Assembly (NCBI RefSeq): GCF_000299395.1 | Contig: NC_018656.1 | Span: 1,612,001 to 1,676,000, forward strand | Length of the DNA: 64,000 nucleotides | Reading direction: 5' to 3' | Source: Candidatus Nitrosopumilus sediminis | GTDB taxonomy: Archaea > Thermoproteota > Nitrososphaeria > Nitrososphaerales > Nitrosopumilaceae | Shown: in pieces, positions 9,459-17,469 of the stretch | How the letters are laid out: every line of letters starts with the position of its first letter | Numbering within the stretch: position 1 is the stretch's first letter | Position numbers and translations under genes: made by a program | The notes under the pieces: generated by a model | Seen by the model: only the letters and a program-made list of their open reading frames with translations | The model's database searches: none | Told to the model about the DNA's origin: nothing

Positions 9459-10211
9459 CTACTTGCTTCTTTGAATTGCTTTTGCTATTTTTTCGAGTTT
9501 TTTGATACTTCCTCCTTTTTCAAGGAAGGTTCCAATCACTAGAGCATCTGCTCCTGCTTTAACTAGACTTTCAGCAGTTTTTTCATCTTTAATTCCTCCA
9601 CCTACAATTAAAAATCCATTAAAGGCATGTCTAACTGTCTTTACCATTTCAGGAGTGACATTAGTCTTTGCGCCAGAACCTGCTTCAAGATATACAAATC
9701 TCATGCCAAGAAATTGAGCCGCAAGTGAATATGCAGCAGCAATTTTTGGTTTTTCAAATGGAATTCCTCTTGCTGAACCAACAAACCATGCTGATGTTCC
9801 ATCTCCAATTACTAAATATGCAGTTGGAAGTGGTTCTAATCCAAATTTAAGTACACTTGGAGCTCCTAAAGCCTGTGCTTGGGTTATAAAATATGGATTT
9901 TCAGAATTCATTAATGAACTAAATAGGATTGCATCAGCATCTGGTACAACGCCAGTAACATTACCTGGAAATAGAATTATTGGAATTTTTAGGCCTTTTT
10001 TGATTCCTTTTACTACTTGAGCCATTTCAATTTGATCAGTTGCAGATGATCCTCCTACTAAAATTGCTGAAGCCCCAATCTTTTCAACATCTTTGGCAAG
10101 TTTGCTTGATGCCTCAAGATTGGATACTTCTGAGTCTATTAAGACGAACAATAATGCATTTTTCTTTTTTAATTCTGATTTTAGGAATGATTCTACCTTA
10201 TCTCCAGCCAT
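9459..10211 (-). CDS. geranylgeranylglyceryl phosphate synthase
   Basis: A 250-residue TIM-barrel enzyme joining sn-glycerol-1-phosphate to geranylgeranyl diphosphate, the first step of archaeal ether-lipid synthesis. Landmarks are VLIDSEVSN at the first strand, GASAILVGGSSATDQ, the PIILFPGNVTGVVPDADAIL block (phosphate and Mg sites), FVYLEAGSGA, and the phosphate-gripping LIVGGGIKDEKTAESLVKAGADALVIGTFLE. The length matches the family. Only 14 bp separate it from DP2, in the same orientation, so the two may be cotranscribed with this gene first. It also connects to the phosphomevalonate dehydratase pair at 52-54 kb, which feeds isoprenoid supply. Confidence 0.94.
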   Translation of the reverse strand: MAGDKVESFLKSELKKKNALLFVLIDSEVSNLEASSKLAKDVEKIGASAILVGGSSATDQIEMAQVVKGIKKGLKIPIILFPGNVTGVVPDADAILFSSLMNSENPYFITQAQALGAPSVLKFGLEPLPTAYLVIGDGTSAWFVGSARGIPFEKPKIAAAYSLAAQFLGMRFVYLEAGSGAKTNVTPEMVKTVRHAFNGFLIVGGGIKDEKTAESLVKAGADALVIGTFLEKGGSIKKLEKIAKAIQRSK

Positions 10212-10275
10212 AAAGGGTGTCTGTAGATGTCTCTTTAAAGTTTAATTGGAATGCTGTATACAGATTTGTATAGCT

Positions 10276-10638
10276 ATGGATGAATCTAAAGGATCTAATT
10301 TTAACAATATTATACGTAAAATTATCAAAAAATCACTATTTACAGAGCGACAAGTTGAAATTATTTTAAATCAAAAAGATCTTCTAGAATCGAGTTTTTC
10401 TATTAGTAAAGGTGCTTATTATAGGCAAGTTGGACAATCTAGGGATAAATTAATTGGATTATTCTATTCAATCATACTTTTCCGTGGTTTAGGCATACTT
10501 TTGCCTGATGATATAGATGTGATATCAAAGCTTTCTGAACAAATTAGTGTGATAAATGAGAGTGATATTTTTCCTGAAAGAGAAGACGAAGTGATGAGTG
10601 TGATAGACAGACTCATTCGTCAGGCATGTAATATGTGA
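10276..10638 (+). CDS. conserved hypothetical helical protein
   Basis: From ATG 10276 the protein has 120 residues; a TTG at 10246 would add ten. It is mostly helical: a basic N-terminal segment (NNIIRKIIKKSLFTERQVEIIL), a central SISKGAYYRQVGQSRDKLIGLFYSIILF segment that could be a helix-turn-helix, and an acidic C-terminus. I prefer the ATG because the TTG sits almost inside the AT-rich promoter region (CTTTAAAG at about 10232-10239). It is divergent from the GGGP synthase gene. I do not recognise the family; a DNA-binding role is a guess. Confidence 0.55.
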   Translation: MDESKGSNFNNIIRKIIKKSLFTERQVEIILNQKDLLESSFSISKGAYYRQVGQSRDKLIGLFYSIILFRGLGILLPDDIDVISKLSEQISVINESDIFPEREDEVMSVIDRLIRQACNM

Positions 10639-10649
10639 TGTTTGTGATT

Positions 10650-10762
10650 ATCTAGATTAGCAATAAATGAAATTGTTTGTGATAACGAGTGTGAGTATGT
10701 TAATCTAAAGTGTGAAATAATATTGTTCTATCACGATAAATCACGATGTAGGCATAGATGTT
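10650..10762. promoter_or_regulatory. intergenic stretch with repeated TCACGAT/GTGAT motifs
   Basis: The 113 bases before the membrane-anchored winged-helix gene contain the tandem pair ATCACGATAAATCACGATG (about 10731-10749). Several GTGA/GTGAT words surround it (TTTGTGATTATC, TTTGTGATAACG, GTTGTGATG). The clustering looks like operator half-sites, perhaps for the winged-helix protein encoded just downstream. Function is inferred only from repetition. Confidence 0.4.
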
Positions 10763-10765
10763 GTG

Positions 10766-11368
10766 ATGTTAGTAGAAATTCCCGAACCCGAAGTGATTTT
10801 AGGTGTGATTCTAGCATTTATTGTAGGAATTGTAGGTTTGTATGCATATTTCAAGATAAGTCCATTTGTGAGAATTAAGAGTGATGGGTTTGATGCTACA
10901 CAGACTGAACGATTAGAATATTATGAAAGACAGTTAATAGATATGAAAATACGCCTAGATGCATTAGAAATTCAAGGCATTGAACAGAAAGTAGAGGATC
11001 CTAATCTTGAACTTAAACAATTTTTAGAGAAATTAGCAAAAAAAGAGGTTCAGGAGAGACCAGTTGAGGTTGTTAGTAAGTCTGAAATCACACCTGAGAA
11101 AGTAGTTTCTACGCCTAATATACCAAATATTACACCTGCGAATCCAATTGATTATGTGTTGCATCTAATCACAGACAAATCTATGACATCACGTGACATA
11201 CAAATCACATTAAAGAAAAGTAGAGAACACACTTCACGCCTAATGAAAAAGTTGTTTGAGGAGGGATATGTACAAAGGAATACCGAATCAAAACCATATA
11301 CTTATTCAATTACTGAGAAAGGAATGGCAAAAGTTGGACAGGTTGAAGTCAATCCAATCACAGAATAG
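10766..11368 (+). CDS. membrane-anchored winged-helix protein
   Basis: About 200 residues with one N-terminal TM helix (about 9-29, VILGVILAFIVGIVGLYAYF), a coiled coil (about 48-90) and a Pro/Val-rich linker. A C-terminal winged helix follows (about 130-195: DYVLHLITDKSMTSRDIQITLKKSREHTSRLMKKLFEEGYVQRN, then YTYSITEKG as the wing). The layout suggests a DNA-binding domain tethered to the inner face of the membrane. The start is ATG 10766, with GTG 10763 immediately before it as an alternative. Repeated motifs upstream could be autoregulatory sites. The target genes are unknown. Confidence 0.65.
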   Translation: MLVEIPEPEVILGVILAFIVGIVGLYAYFKISPFVRIKSDGFDATQTERLEYYERQLIDMKIRLDALEIQGIEQKVEDPNLELKQFLEKLAKKEVQERPVEVVSKSEITPEKVVSTPNIPNITPANPIDYVLHLITDKSMTSRDIQITLKKSREHTSRLMKKLFEEGYVQRNTESKPYTYSITEKGMAKVGQVEVNPITE

Positions 11369-11369
11369 A

Positions 11370-11392
11370 AAAATTTTAGAATTTTTTAACAT
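11370..11392 (+). terminator. possible terminator after the winged-helix gene
   Basis: Just after the stop codon, AAAAATTTT-AG-AATTTTTT can fold into a short AT-only hairpin that ends in a run of T. Archaeal termination depends mainly on T-runs, so the T6 tract is the more meaningful part. The stem itself is weak. Confidence 0.35.
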
Positions 11393-11491
11393 AAATTTAC
11401 AATGTTTTTCATAAAATTAGCCTTATTTTATAATGATTAAATAATTAAATAATTTATTAAATTATATATATTATTAAATTATAATAGGATT

Positions 11492-11653
11492 ATGTCAGTT
11501 CAAGATAATGAAGTATTAGTAAAAATCACCTCGGCTGGAACAATTTCAATCCCAAAACAGTTTAGAAAATACATGGACATCCAAAAAGGTGAATATGTTA
11601 AAGTAATTCTTGGAAAAGATAGATTGTTGGTAAGAAAAGTCACTATTTCTTGA
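11492..11653 (+). CDS. AbrB/SpoVT-type (swapped-hairpin) DNA-binding protein
   Basis: A 53-residue protein starting MSVQDNEVLVKITSAGT, then ISIPKQFRKYMDIQKGEYVKV and ending LLVRKVTIS. This is the classic AbrB-like half-barrel: a strand, then the xGxxxIPxxxRxxxxIxxGxxV motif, then two strands. Such proteins act as transition-state regulators or as antitoxins. No toxin gene lies beside it: the next gene is convergent, 4 bp away, and is a small winged-helix-like protein. The upstream 120 bp is extremely AT-rich (TATATATATTA near 11464-11474), giving a plausible TATA region. Confidence 0.8.
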   Translation: MSVQDNEVLVKITSAGTISIPKQFRKYMDIQKGEYVKVILGKDRLLVRKVTIS

Positions 11654-11657
11654 TTAA

Positions 11658-12044
11658 TTATTGTTGTTTTTGAGCCAGTTTGATAGTTTGATATGTCCAT
11701 TCTCTACCTGTTCTAGTCCTATTTACCCTACCTTTTGAGGAAAATCTTGATAGATATGTAGAGATAACACTAAGTTTTACAGGCTCATTATATTCATCCT
11801 CATATTTTTCAAGAATGTTTGTGGAGGTAAATTTGCCCATTGGGAAGAATTTATCCACTATGTTCCAAATTTTAGAACCTACAGAATCCATGTTTGTTAC
11901 CTCATGTTCTTCTTCAATATTCATCAAATCCATCATTTCAAATATTTTTAGAACTTTGTCCCTGGTTACATTACCCTCCAATTTGATGTCATAGCGTGCT
12001 CCATCAGAGTCTTCCATATCAATTCTAATCCTTTTTTTGGCCAT
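11658..12044 (-). CDS. hypothetical protein with winged-helix-like C-terminus
   Basis: A 128-residue protein. The N-terminal half is a short beta-rich piece (KKRIRIDMEDSDGARYDIKLEG) followed by helices. The C-terminal half (about 60-120) reads as FFPMGKFTSTNILEKYEDEY, VISTYLSRFSSKGRVNRTR and GREWTYQTI, which fits a winged helix with a basic wing. It lies directly beside the presumed replication origin and points away from it, so its promoter is inside the origin region. It could be a small origin-proximal regulator, but I know no named family. Confidence 0.55.
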   Translation of the reverse strand: MAKKRIRIDMEDSDGARYDIKLEGNVTRDKVLKIFEMMDLMNIEEEHEVTNMDSVGSKIWNIVDKFFPMGKFTSTNILEKYEDEYNEPVKLSVISTYLSRFSSKGRVNRTRTGREWTYQTIKLAQKQQ

Positions 12045-12205
12045 CTTTGAGATCTAAAGGATCGAATGTTAACAGTTCAAATGATCCGCGAATATTTGTT
12101 AACTAAGTAGTTTGTTAACATTGACTGCCTAGCCTACGCCTAACCTATTTTTTGTTATTAACAACACATTATTAAAAAATCTATTAAATTAAGATATTTT
12201 CGTGA

Positions 12206-12227
12206 CTGGAGTGGAAATAAAGGGGTT
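12206..12227 (+). promoter_or_regulatory. origin recognition box-like element 1
   Basis: Core GGAGTGGAAATAAAGGGG within the box. Archaeal ORB elements combine a partly dyadic TCCAGTGGAAAC-type core with a downstream run of four or more G; both parts are present here. It differs from element 2 at one position over 22 bases. Confidence 0.75.
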
Positions 12228-12267
12228 GATTTCATGATATTCACAGTGTTAACATCTATCTTAACGC

Positions 12268-12289
12268 CTGGAATGGAAATAAAGGGGTT
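12268..12289 (+). promoter_or_regulatory. origin recognition box-like element 2
   Basis: Core GGAATGGAAATAAAGGGG, same orientation as element 1 and exactly 62 bp downstream, close to six helical turns. Both would therefore present the same DNA face to bound Cdc6/Orc1. Confidence 0.75.
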
Positions 12290-12372
12290 AAAATGACCTT
12301 TTCAGGGTGTTTTTTAACATAAACTTAACAAAAATGTTAACTTATTTCTAATTTCATACTAAACCCACACAC

Positions 12373-12389
12373 CAATATTTCCACTCTAT
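12373..12389 (-). promoter_or_regulatory. partial inverted origin recognition box-like element
   Basis: On the minus strand the bases read AGAGTGGAAATATTGG. The GAGTGGAAATA core is identical to element 1, but the G-run is reduced to GG. The opposite orientation to elements 1 and 2 is the arrangement usual around archaeal unwinding elements. Confidence 0.5.
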
Positions 12390-12538
12390 CTTTTTCTTTA
12401 ATTTTTTTTTAATAGGAAATCTAAAACTAACTAAAAATAATTAATTACAAACTAAACTACAATTATTATTCTATTCTATACTCTCTTAATTTAGATATGA
12501 TTGTGTTAATGTTGAGAGGAAACAAAGGTGTGTGAGTG

Positions 12539-13741
12539 ATGTCTGATCCAATAGATGATTTGTTAGATGCAGCAGAATCAGGAAAGTCAATAATAAAAAA
12601 TCGAGACATTCTTCATTATTCATATATTCCAGATATTATCCTACATAGGAAATCTGAACAAGAACAAGTTACCCAATCATTATTACCAATTCTAAAAAAA
12701 TCAAGACCTTCAAATCTTCTAGTATATGGAAAACCTGGTACTGGTAAAACATTAGTAGTAAAAAAAGTATTATCTAAAATCCAAGAGAGAGTAGAGAAAT
12801 CCAACTTCCCAATCAAACTAATCTATTCTAATTCCAAAGAAGAGACAACTCTTTACGGGTTATTGGTCAGCCTAGGCAGGCAATTAGGCCTAAATGAGAA
12901 GGAATTACCCTCAAATGGACTAGCCATTAGCGTAGTGTTCAAAAGATTACTAACCAAAATTGATGAAGATAAACTAAATGCTATTTTCGTAATTGATGAA
13001 ATTGATTATCTAGCCCAACTAGTGGCAAAAACAGGAAAAGACATTCTTTATCAACTCACTAGAGCAAATGAACGTCTAACCCAAGGCTCTCTAACTTTGG
13101 TAGGGATTTCAAACGATTTGACATTTAAAGAAAGATTAGATCCTAGAGTAATCAGTAGTTTAGGAGAAGAGGAGATTGTATTTACAAACTATAATGTTGA
13201 ACAAATAAAAAAAATTCTTGAAGAAAGAATCCATGAATCATTTATCCCAAATTCTATAGAGGAACCGGCTCTAAATCTCATCGCCGCACTTGCTGGAGGA
13301 GAACATGGAGATGCTAGGCGAGCAATTGATTTACTTCGAGTAGCAGGAGAACTTGCTGAAAGACAACAATCAGACAAAGTCACCATTGAGCATGTCAGGG
13401 AAGCGTCTCAAAAAATGGAAGAAAATAAAGAGGAAAAATCCCTCAAATCATTCCCTCTTCACGAGAAACTAATTCTTATCGCAATAATGAAGGCAAATGG
13501 CTCTTCCACAGGTGAGATTTACTCATCCTACAAAAACCTCTGTAAAGCAGTTGGAAAAGATGAGCTGACTCAAAGAAGGATCACACAAATGCTTAGTGAA
13601 ATTGAATTATCTGGAATTATCTCTGGAAGATTGATTCATCAAGGAATTCATGGCAGGACTAAAAAATACAAACTCACAATATCGTCTGAAATGATAAAAA
13701 AAACATTCAAAGATGATCTAAGTTTGCAAGACATTGTCTAA
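12539..13741 (+). CDS. cdc6: origin-binding initiator Cdc6/Orc1
   Basis: A 400-residue AAA+ ATPase that binds origins and loads MCM helicase. Counted from GTG 12536, Walker A is GKPGTGKT at 65-72, Walker B IDEID at about 153-157, sensor 1 LVGISNDL and sensor 2 GDARRAIDLLR. A C-terminal winged helix (about 310-395: SSTGEIYSSY...RRITQMLSEIELSGIISGR...KYKLTI) would contact ORB DNA. I prefer ATG 12539 (MSDPIDDLL) over GTG 12536. Its last 24 bases overlap the convergent DP1 gene. The putative origin lies immediately upstream. Confidence 0.95.
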   Translation: MSDPIDDLLDAAESGKSIIKNRDILHYSYIPDIILHRKSEQEQVTQSLLPILKKSRPSNLLVYGKPGTGKTLVVKKVLSKIQERVEKSNFPIKLIYSNSKEETTLYGLLVSLGRQLGLNEKELPSNGLAISVVFKRLLTKIDEDKLNAIFVIDEIDYLAQLVAKTGKDILYQLTRANERLTQGSLTLVGISNDLTFKERLDPRVISSLGEEEIVFTNYNVEQIKKILEERIHESFIPNSIEEPALNLIAALAGGEHGDARRAIDLLRVAGELAERQQSDKVTIEHVREASQKMEENKEEKSLKSFPLHEKLILIAIMKANGSSTGEIYSSYKNLCKAVGKDELTQRRITQMLSEIELSGIISGRLIHQGIHGRTKKYKLTISSEMIKKTFKDDLSLQDIV

Positions 13742-15163
13742 ATTAGAACTGTAATTTTGATGAAAAACTTGGAAAGTTTTTAGATTTACCAAAATAGCGA
13801 TTCCTGGATTTGGAGTCATTCCAACACTGGCCTGAAATGGTGTTTGTTTCTGCCATGAACCTGAATTTATCAACAAAATTCCTTTGTACATGTCCAACTG
13901 GGCTCTATGAACATGACCGACATGAAAAATATCTGGAATATCTTGAATAACCATAAGATCCTCCATTTCAGGTGCTATAGGTGTCTGGCTACCATAAATT
14001 GGGCTCAAATGTCTTGCTCTGAGCAGGTGTCTCATCACATCAGTAGGTCTATCATAACTTAGACCTGGTGTAGTCTTGACAATATCATCTATACTTTGTC
14101 CATGAAACATTGAAACTTTAACTCCATTTAATGAAACCACGGCAGGATTACCAACCATAAACACATTTTCTCTTTCCCACAAACCAGAATTGTATTTTTC
14201 AGGAATGGCTGGCTGTGGTAATGCTCTTCGTCCAGGATCATGGTTTCCGGGCATTATTATGATCTTTACATTTTTTGGGATTTTGTCAATCAAATCTTCT
14301 GCTTTTTTTAATTGTTCTTGGATTGTCTGGCAAACCAATTCTTTATTCTGATTTGGATATATCCCAACCCCATCTACCACATCACCTCCAATTAGAACAA
14401 ATCGAATTTTCTTTGCAACAGGATCTGGACTTGAAATCCATGATACAAAATCTGAAAACTCTTCTTCCATGAAATATTTACTCCCTACATGCAAATCTGA
14501 GAGAAATACAGCATATGCTTCACTTTCTGACTTGTTTTTTGCCTGTTCTGGTATGTCAGGTAAAATTAGATCCTTTATTATGTATCCTGAATTTTTAGCC
14601 GAACCTATTCTGGCCATTACAAATTGATCTAACAGCAAAGTCCCTGCAGTTTTTTGCAATTCCTCATCAAAAATAATACCCTCAAATGAGCCTGATGGAT
14701 CTTCAAGGACTATTTTTGTGATATTTCTCTCAGAATTTCTAACTGAAACGAGCCCACACACATACAAATCATCTTCAATTTTTGTATTTTTTAAGGACGC
14801 AGCAGATTTGAGCATTTTTGATTCTGGTCTGTCTGAGATGATCCGTTTAAGCTTGTTAAAACGACTTGAAAATAATGCATTATACCCCTTTACTCCCTCT
14901 CCAGAAGTTATCTTATTTGTCGGATCTGAGATTATTTTAATTTCATTTTGTAATGATAAATCATCTTTTATTCCAAGATATGTTTCCAAATCATCCTGGT
15001 TAATTTGAAATAATTTCTGTCTAGTTTTCTCTCTAACTATTTCTTTTATTATCTTCTCTAATTTTTTTACATCAACATCTTCTAAAATTTTGAAGGCATC
15101 AGGATGAATCTGAAATCCCTTATTCAATGCATAGTTTAATGCAAGAGTAAGTTCCTTTTTCAT
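13718..15163 (-). CDS. polB: DNA polymerase D small subunit DP1 (3'-5' exonuclease)
   Basis: A 481-residue PolD proofreading subunit. After a helical N-terminal region comes an OB-fold (about 130-210: DDLYVCGLVSVRNSERNITKIVLEDPSGSFEGIIF) and then a calcineurin-type phosphoesterase. The metal motifs are all present: LSDLHVGS, GGDVVDGVG, MPGNHDPGRR, FHGQS and HVGHVHRAQ. The residues needed for nuclease activity therefore look intact. It converges on cdc6 with a 24-bp overlap. A cdc6-DP1-DP2 neighbourhood near an origin is also known from Euryarchaeota such as Pyrococcus. Confidence 0.95.
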   Translation of the reverse strand: MKKELTLALNYALNKGFQIHPDAFKILEDVDVKKLEKIIKEIVREKTRQKLFQINQDDLETYLGIKDDLSLQNEIKIISDPTNKITSGEGVKGYNALFSSRFNKLKRIISDRPESKMLKSAASLKNTKIEDDLYVCGLVSVRNSERNITKIVLEDPSGSFEGIIFDEELQKTAGTLLLDQFVMARIGSAKNSGYIIKDLILPDIPEQAKNKSESEAYAVFLSDLHVGSKYFMEEEFSDFVSWISSPDPVAKKIRFVLIGGDVVDGVGIYPNQNKELVCQTIQEQLKKAEDLIDKIPKNVKIIIMPGNHDPGRRALPQPAIPEKYNSGLWERENVFMVGNPAVVSLNGVKVSMFHGQSIDDIVKTTPGLSYDRPTDVMRHLLRARHLSPIYGSQTPIAPEMEDLMVIQDIPDIFHVGHVHRAQLDMYKGILLINSGSWQKQTPFQASVGMTPNPGIAILVNLKTFQVFHQNYSSNLDNVLQT

Positions 15164-15239
15164 ATCAAAAAATACAATTTGGTTTAATTAAATCTGCGCC
15201 TACACCAACCCTCAAATATTGTTCGTGGGATATGGCTGT

Positions 15240-15779
15240 GTGAATAAACTTAGAATAATCTCATTCTTTGTATTTATGGGACTTTTTGCAACCTTGTTTC
15301 AAATTGGTTCATTATCTACTGTAACTGAAGAGGAGGCAGATGCCTTTATGGCAGAATTTGAAAAACTTGTTTTAGACATTGATGCATTTGGAATATTTAC
15401 ACATAACTTGACAATTGCTCTTCCAATGTTTATCCCAGGATTTGGCGTTGTATGGGGGCTCTTTTCTTCTTGGTCTACAGGATTTGCCTTTGCCTCAATA
15501 GCTTTTACTGCACCAGAAATTGGTGAAATCCCCCCACTTTCAATTCTTTTCTTTTCTCCATTTGGATTGATGGAACTGGTTGCATATTCATTTGGAATAT
15601 CTAGAAGTTTTATTTTGATCAGGGCAATTATCAAAAAATTTGATTTGATTCCATTTATCAAACCAACATTGATTGAAATTGGGATTGTTACAGGTCTTCT
15701 TTTAGCAGGAGGTTATCTTGAATTTTACATGATAGAAATTGCTCAAAAAGAAGGTTTGATCGACATGCCTGGATTCTAA
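15240..15779 (+). CDS. SpoIIM-like (DUF95) membrane protein
   Basis: About 179 residues from GTG 15240 (MNKLRIISFFVFM); a TTG at 15219 would add seven residues. It has roughly five hydrophobic segments. The pair of motifs FTHNLTIALPMFIPGFGVVWGLFSSWSTG and LFFSPFGLMELVAYSFGISRSF matches the stage II sporulation protein M family (N-x-x-x-A...G; hG-x-x-E-L-x-A). In archaea this family is widespread and has no proven function. It is divergent from DP1. Confidence 0.72.
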   Translation: MNKLRIISFFVFMGLFATLFQIGSLSTVTEEEADAFMAEFEKLVLDIDAFGIFTHNLTIALPMFIPGFGVVWGLFSSWSTGFAFASIAFTAPEIGEIPPLSILFFSPFGLMELVAYSFGISRSFILIRAIIKKFDLIPFIKPTLIEIGIVTGLLLAGGYLEFYMIEIAQKEGLIDMPGF

Positions 15780-15863
15780 TTTTTTAATTACCCATTGATT
15801 TGCCTAATCAGTCTAAAATAATTTAGTAGTAAATTATAAACCAAATTAGATGAGAATTTAATC

Positions 15864-16757
15864 ATGAAGGCAGCCATTTCATTATTAGCTTTACTTGTAG
15901 TTTCATCTGGATATTTTGTAAATGAATCATTTGCTGAGATTTCTGAAAATCAGCCATTTCTTTTAGAGGGGTCAGGTTTTGCAGTAACTGAGGAAGTAAT
16001 TAGGATATCTGAAATTGATCTAGCCTTATCTTCTCAAAATCAACGTGGAAGTACAGTTAACTTTCTTACAGAAGATGGTTTTATCACATTAGATGATAAA
16101 GAATTTGTAATTTCCAATTTACAAGGAAAATTTTTGCGTGAAGGCAACTATATCAGACTAAATGGAGCAATTGAAAGTCCAAGTGGATTTGATGCATCAA
16201 TAAGCCTTTTTGGAAGATTAGTTGATGAAAGTAAAGATGCATCAGTTTATGGTTTTACAGGTAGAATTACCACATCAGATAATACGTACAAAATAATTTA
16301 CGTTACTAAATTATCTACTTTATCAAAAATTAGTCAAATTCCTACAGAATCAAAAGAACAAAATCTAACTATTCATATTTTCAAAGGTGCATCTGCCCAA
16401 GGAGTCGATAAAACTATTCCGGGCAATACTGCTGCTAGCAATCTTCGATTCTTTTCTATTGATAGACTTTCAGTACATCCTGGCACTGTCATCAATATAG
16501 TAAATGATGATATTACAAATCATAGTATCATTAGTGGAAAAGAAAATTATGGTGATAGATATGTCCCATTTACACCTGATGGAAGGATTTCTACTGGTCC
16601 AATTGCACCAGGGGAATCTGCTACTATTACATTTGATGGTTTAGGAATTTACAAACTATACGATCCTGATTATAATTATATGAGAATTGAAGTGGCAAGT
16701 TTTCCTGATATAGTTAGAGATACATTTGGTACTACCACAAACCAACAGAGAAATTAG
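15864..16757 (+). CDS. secreted cupredoxin-like protein with incomplete copper site
   Basis: A 297-residue exported protein: signal peptide 1-24 (cut near SFAEI), a beta-rich N-terminal domain (about 30-150), and a C-terminal plastocyanin-like domain (about 168-277). The first copper ligand position is kept (NHSI, His220). In the second ligand loop GIYKLYDPDYNYMRIEV, the Cys is Asp267 and the second His is Tyr270; only Met273 remains. A normal blue-copper site is therefore unlikely. Thaumarchaea export many plastocyanin-like proteins for electron transfer; this looks like a structural or redox-silent derivative. It converges on cbiE with a 4-bp overlap. Confidence 0.7.
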   Translation: MKAAISLLALLVVSSGYFVNESFAEISENQPFLLEGSGFAVTEEVIRISEIDLALSSQNQRGSTVNFLTEDGFITLDDKEFVISNLQGKFLREGNYIRLNGAIESPSGFDASISLFGRLVDESKDASVYGFTGRITTSDNTYKIIYVTKLSTLSKISQIPTESKEQNLTIHIFKGASAQGVDKTIPGNTAASNLRFFSIDRLSVHPGTVINIVNDDITNHSIISGKENYGDRYVPFTPDGRISTGPIAPGESATITFDGLGIYKLYDPDYNYMRIEVASFPDIVRDTFGTTTNQQRN

Positions 16758-17467
16758 TTTTCCCACTGCCATCTGTAATTCATGTATGAATCAAGATTTA
16801 CTTGATTGAACACCATTACAGATAAATCAGAAAATTCCTTTCCTTCCAAATCTTTCACTGTTCCCTCAAAACATGTCTCATTTTCAGTAGTTATTGCCTC
16901 GAAAACATGAACTTTCATTTTATCAGTCTCAAAATTATGTTTTCTAAGATAAATCGCTATTTCAGAAGGCATGAAATGCTTGTCTGGTTGTTTTGGCCAA
17001 GGTCTTGGAACTAAAACTACACTAAAACCATCAATCAATGCTTTTTGTAACTCTAATTTTTTGTCTTCTATAGGAGTAGTTACATGCATTGTAATTACTT
17101 TAGATTTATCAAGAGGAACCTTTGCTCTTGATGCTGCAACTTGAATTGAACTAATACCTGGAACAATCTCAACTTCTCCAAAAATTTCTATCAACCTATC
17201 AACAACTTCTGATTCTGAAAAATTAACATCTCCAGTAAATGGAATAACTAATGTTCTCTCTCCAAGTTCTGGAAGTATTTTTTGATAAGAAGCCTCTTGA
17301 TCATTCATAGTAATTTCATACACTTCTTTTCCTGCAATCAAATCTTCTATTGTTTTTAATGTGTATTTGTAACCAATAACAACGTCACAATTCTGAATTA
17401 TTTCCTTAACAATTTCTGTCACATATTTTGGAGAACCAGGTCCAACACCCACAGCATAAACTTTCAA
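16754..17467 (-). CDS. cbiE: cobalt-precorrin-7 C5-methyltransferase CbiE
   Basis: A 237-residue SAM-dependent corrin methylase. It opens with VYAVGVGPGSPKYVT, continues with VIGYKYTLKTIEDL, and has FTGDVNFSES and EIVPGISSIQVAASRAKVPLDK, all typical of the CbiE branch of the tetrapyrrole methylase family. CbiE works with CbiT, encoded 39 kb away in the CbiT-L-F cluster, on the same corrin intermediates. The gene lies 2 bp behind the next upstream minus-strand gene, suggesting one transcript. Confidence 0.88.
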   Translation of the reverse strand: MKVYAVGVGPGSPKYVTEIVKEIIQNCDVVIGYKYTLKTIEDLIAGKEVYEITMNDQEASYQKILPELGERTLVIPFTGDVNFSESEVVDRLIEIFGEVEIVPGISSIQVAASRAKVPLDKSKVITMHVTTPIEDKKLELQKALIDGFSVVLVPRPWPKQPDKHFMPSEIAIYLRKHNFETDKMKVHVFEAITTENETCFEGTVKDLEGKEFSDLSVMVFNQVNLDSYMNYRWQWEN

Positions 17468-17469
17468 TT

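Larger units (their letters stand above)
12045..12538. other. putative replication origin (oriC) next to cdc6/orc1
   Basis: A 490-bp stretch without genes, between a small winged-helix gene and cdc6. It holds two near-identical boxes resembling archaeal origin recognition boxes (12206-12227, 12268-12289), spaced 62 bp apart in the same orientation. A third box core lies in inverted orientation (12373-12389). There are also five GTTAAC palindromes (12068, 12098, 12114, 12248, 12336) and a long AT-rich tract (about 12390-12490) that could unwind. Archaeal Cdc6/Orc1 genes commonly sit beside their origin. Nothing coding is visible here. Confidence 0.75.

Noticed and set aside
11492-12044. Toxin-antitoxin pair (AbrB-like plus the next gene)
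   Set aside because: The genes converge instead of forming an operon, and the 128-aa partner looks like a winged helix and not a PIN, MazF or similar toxin.
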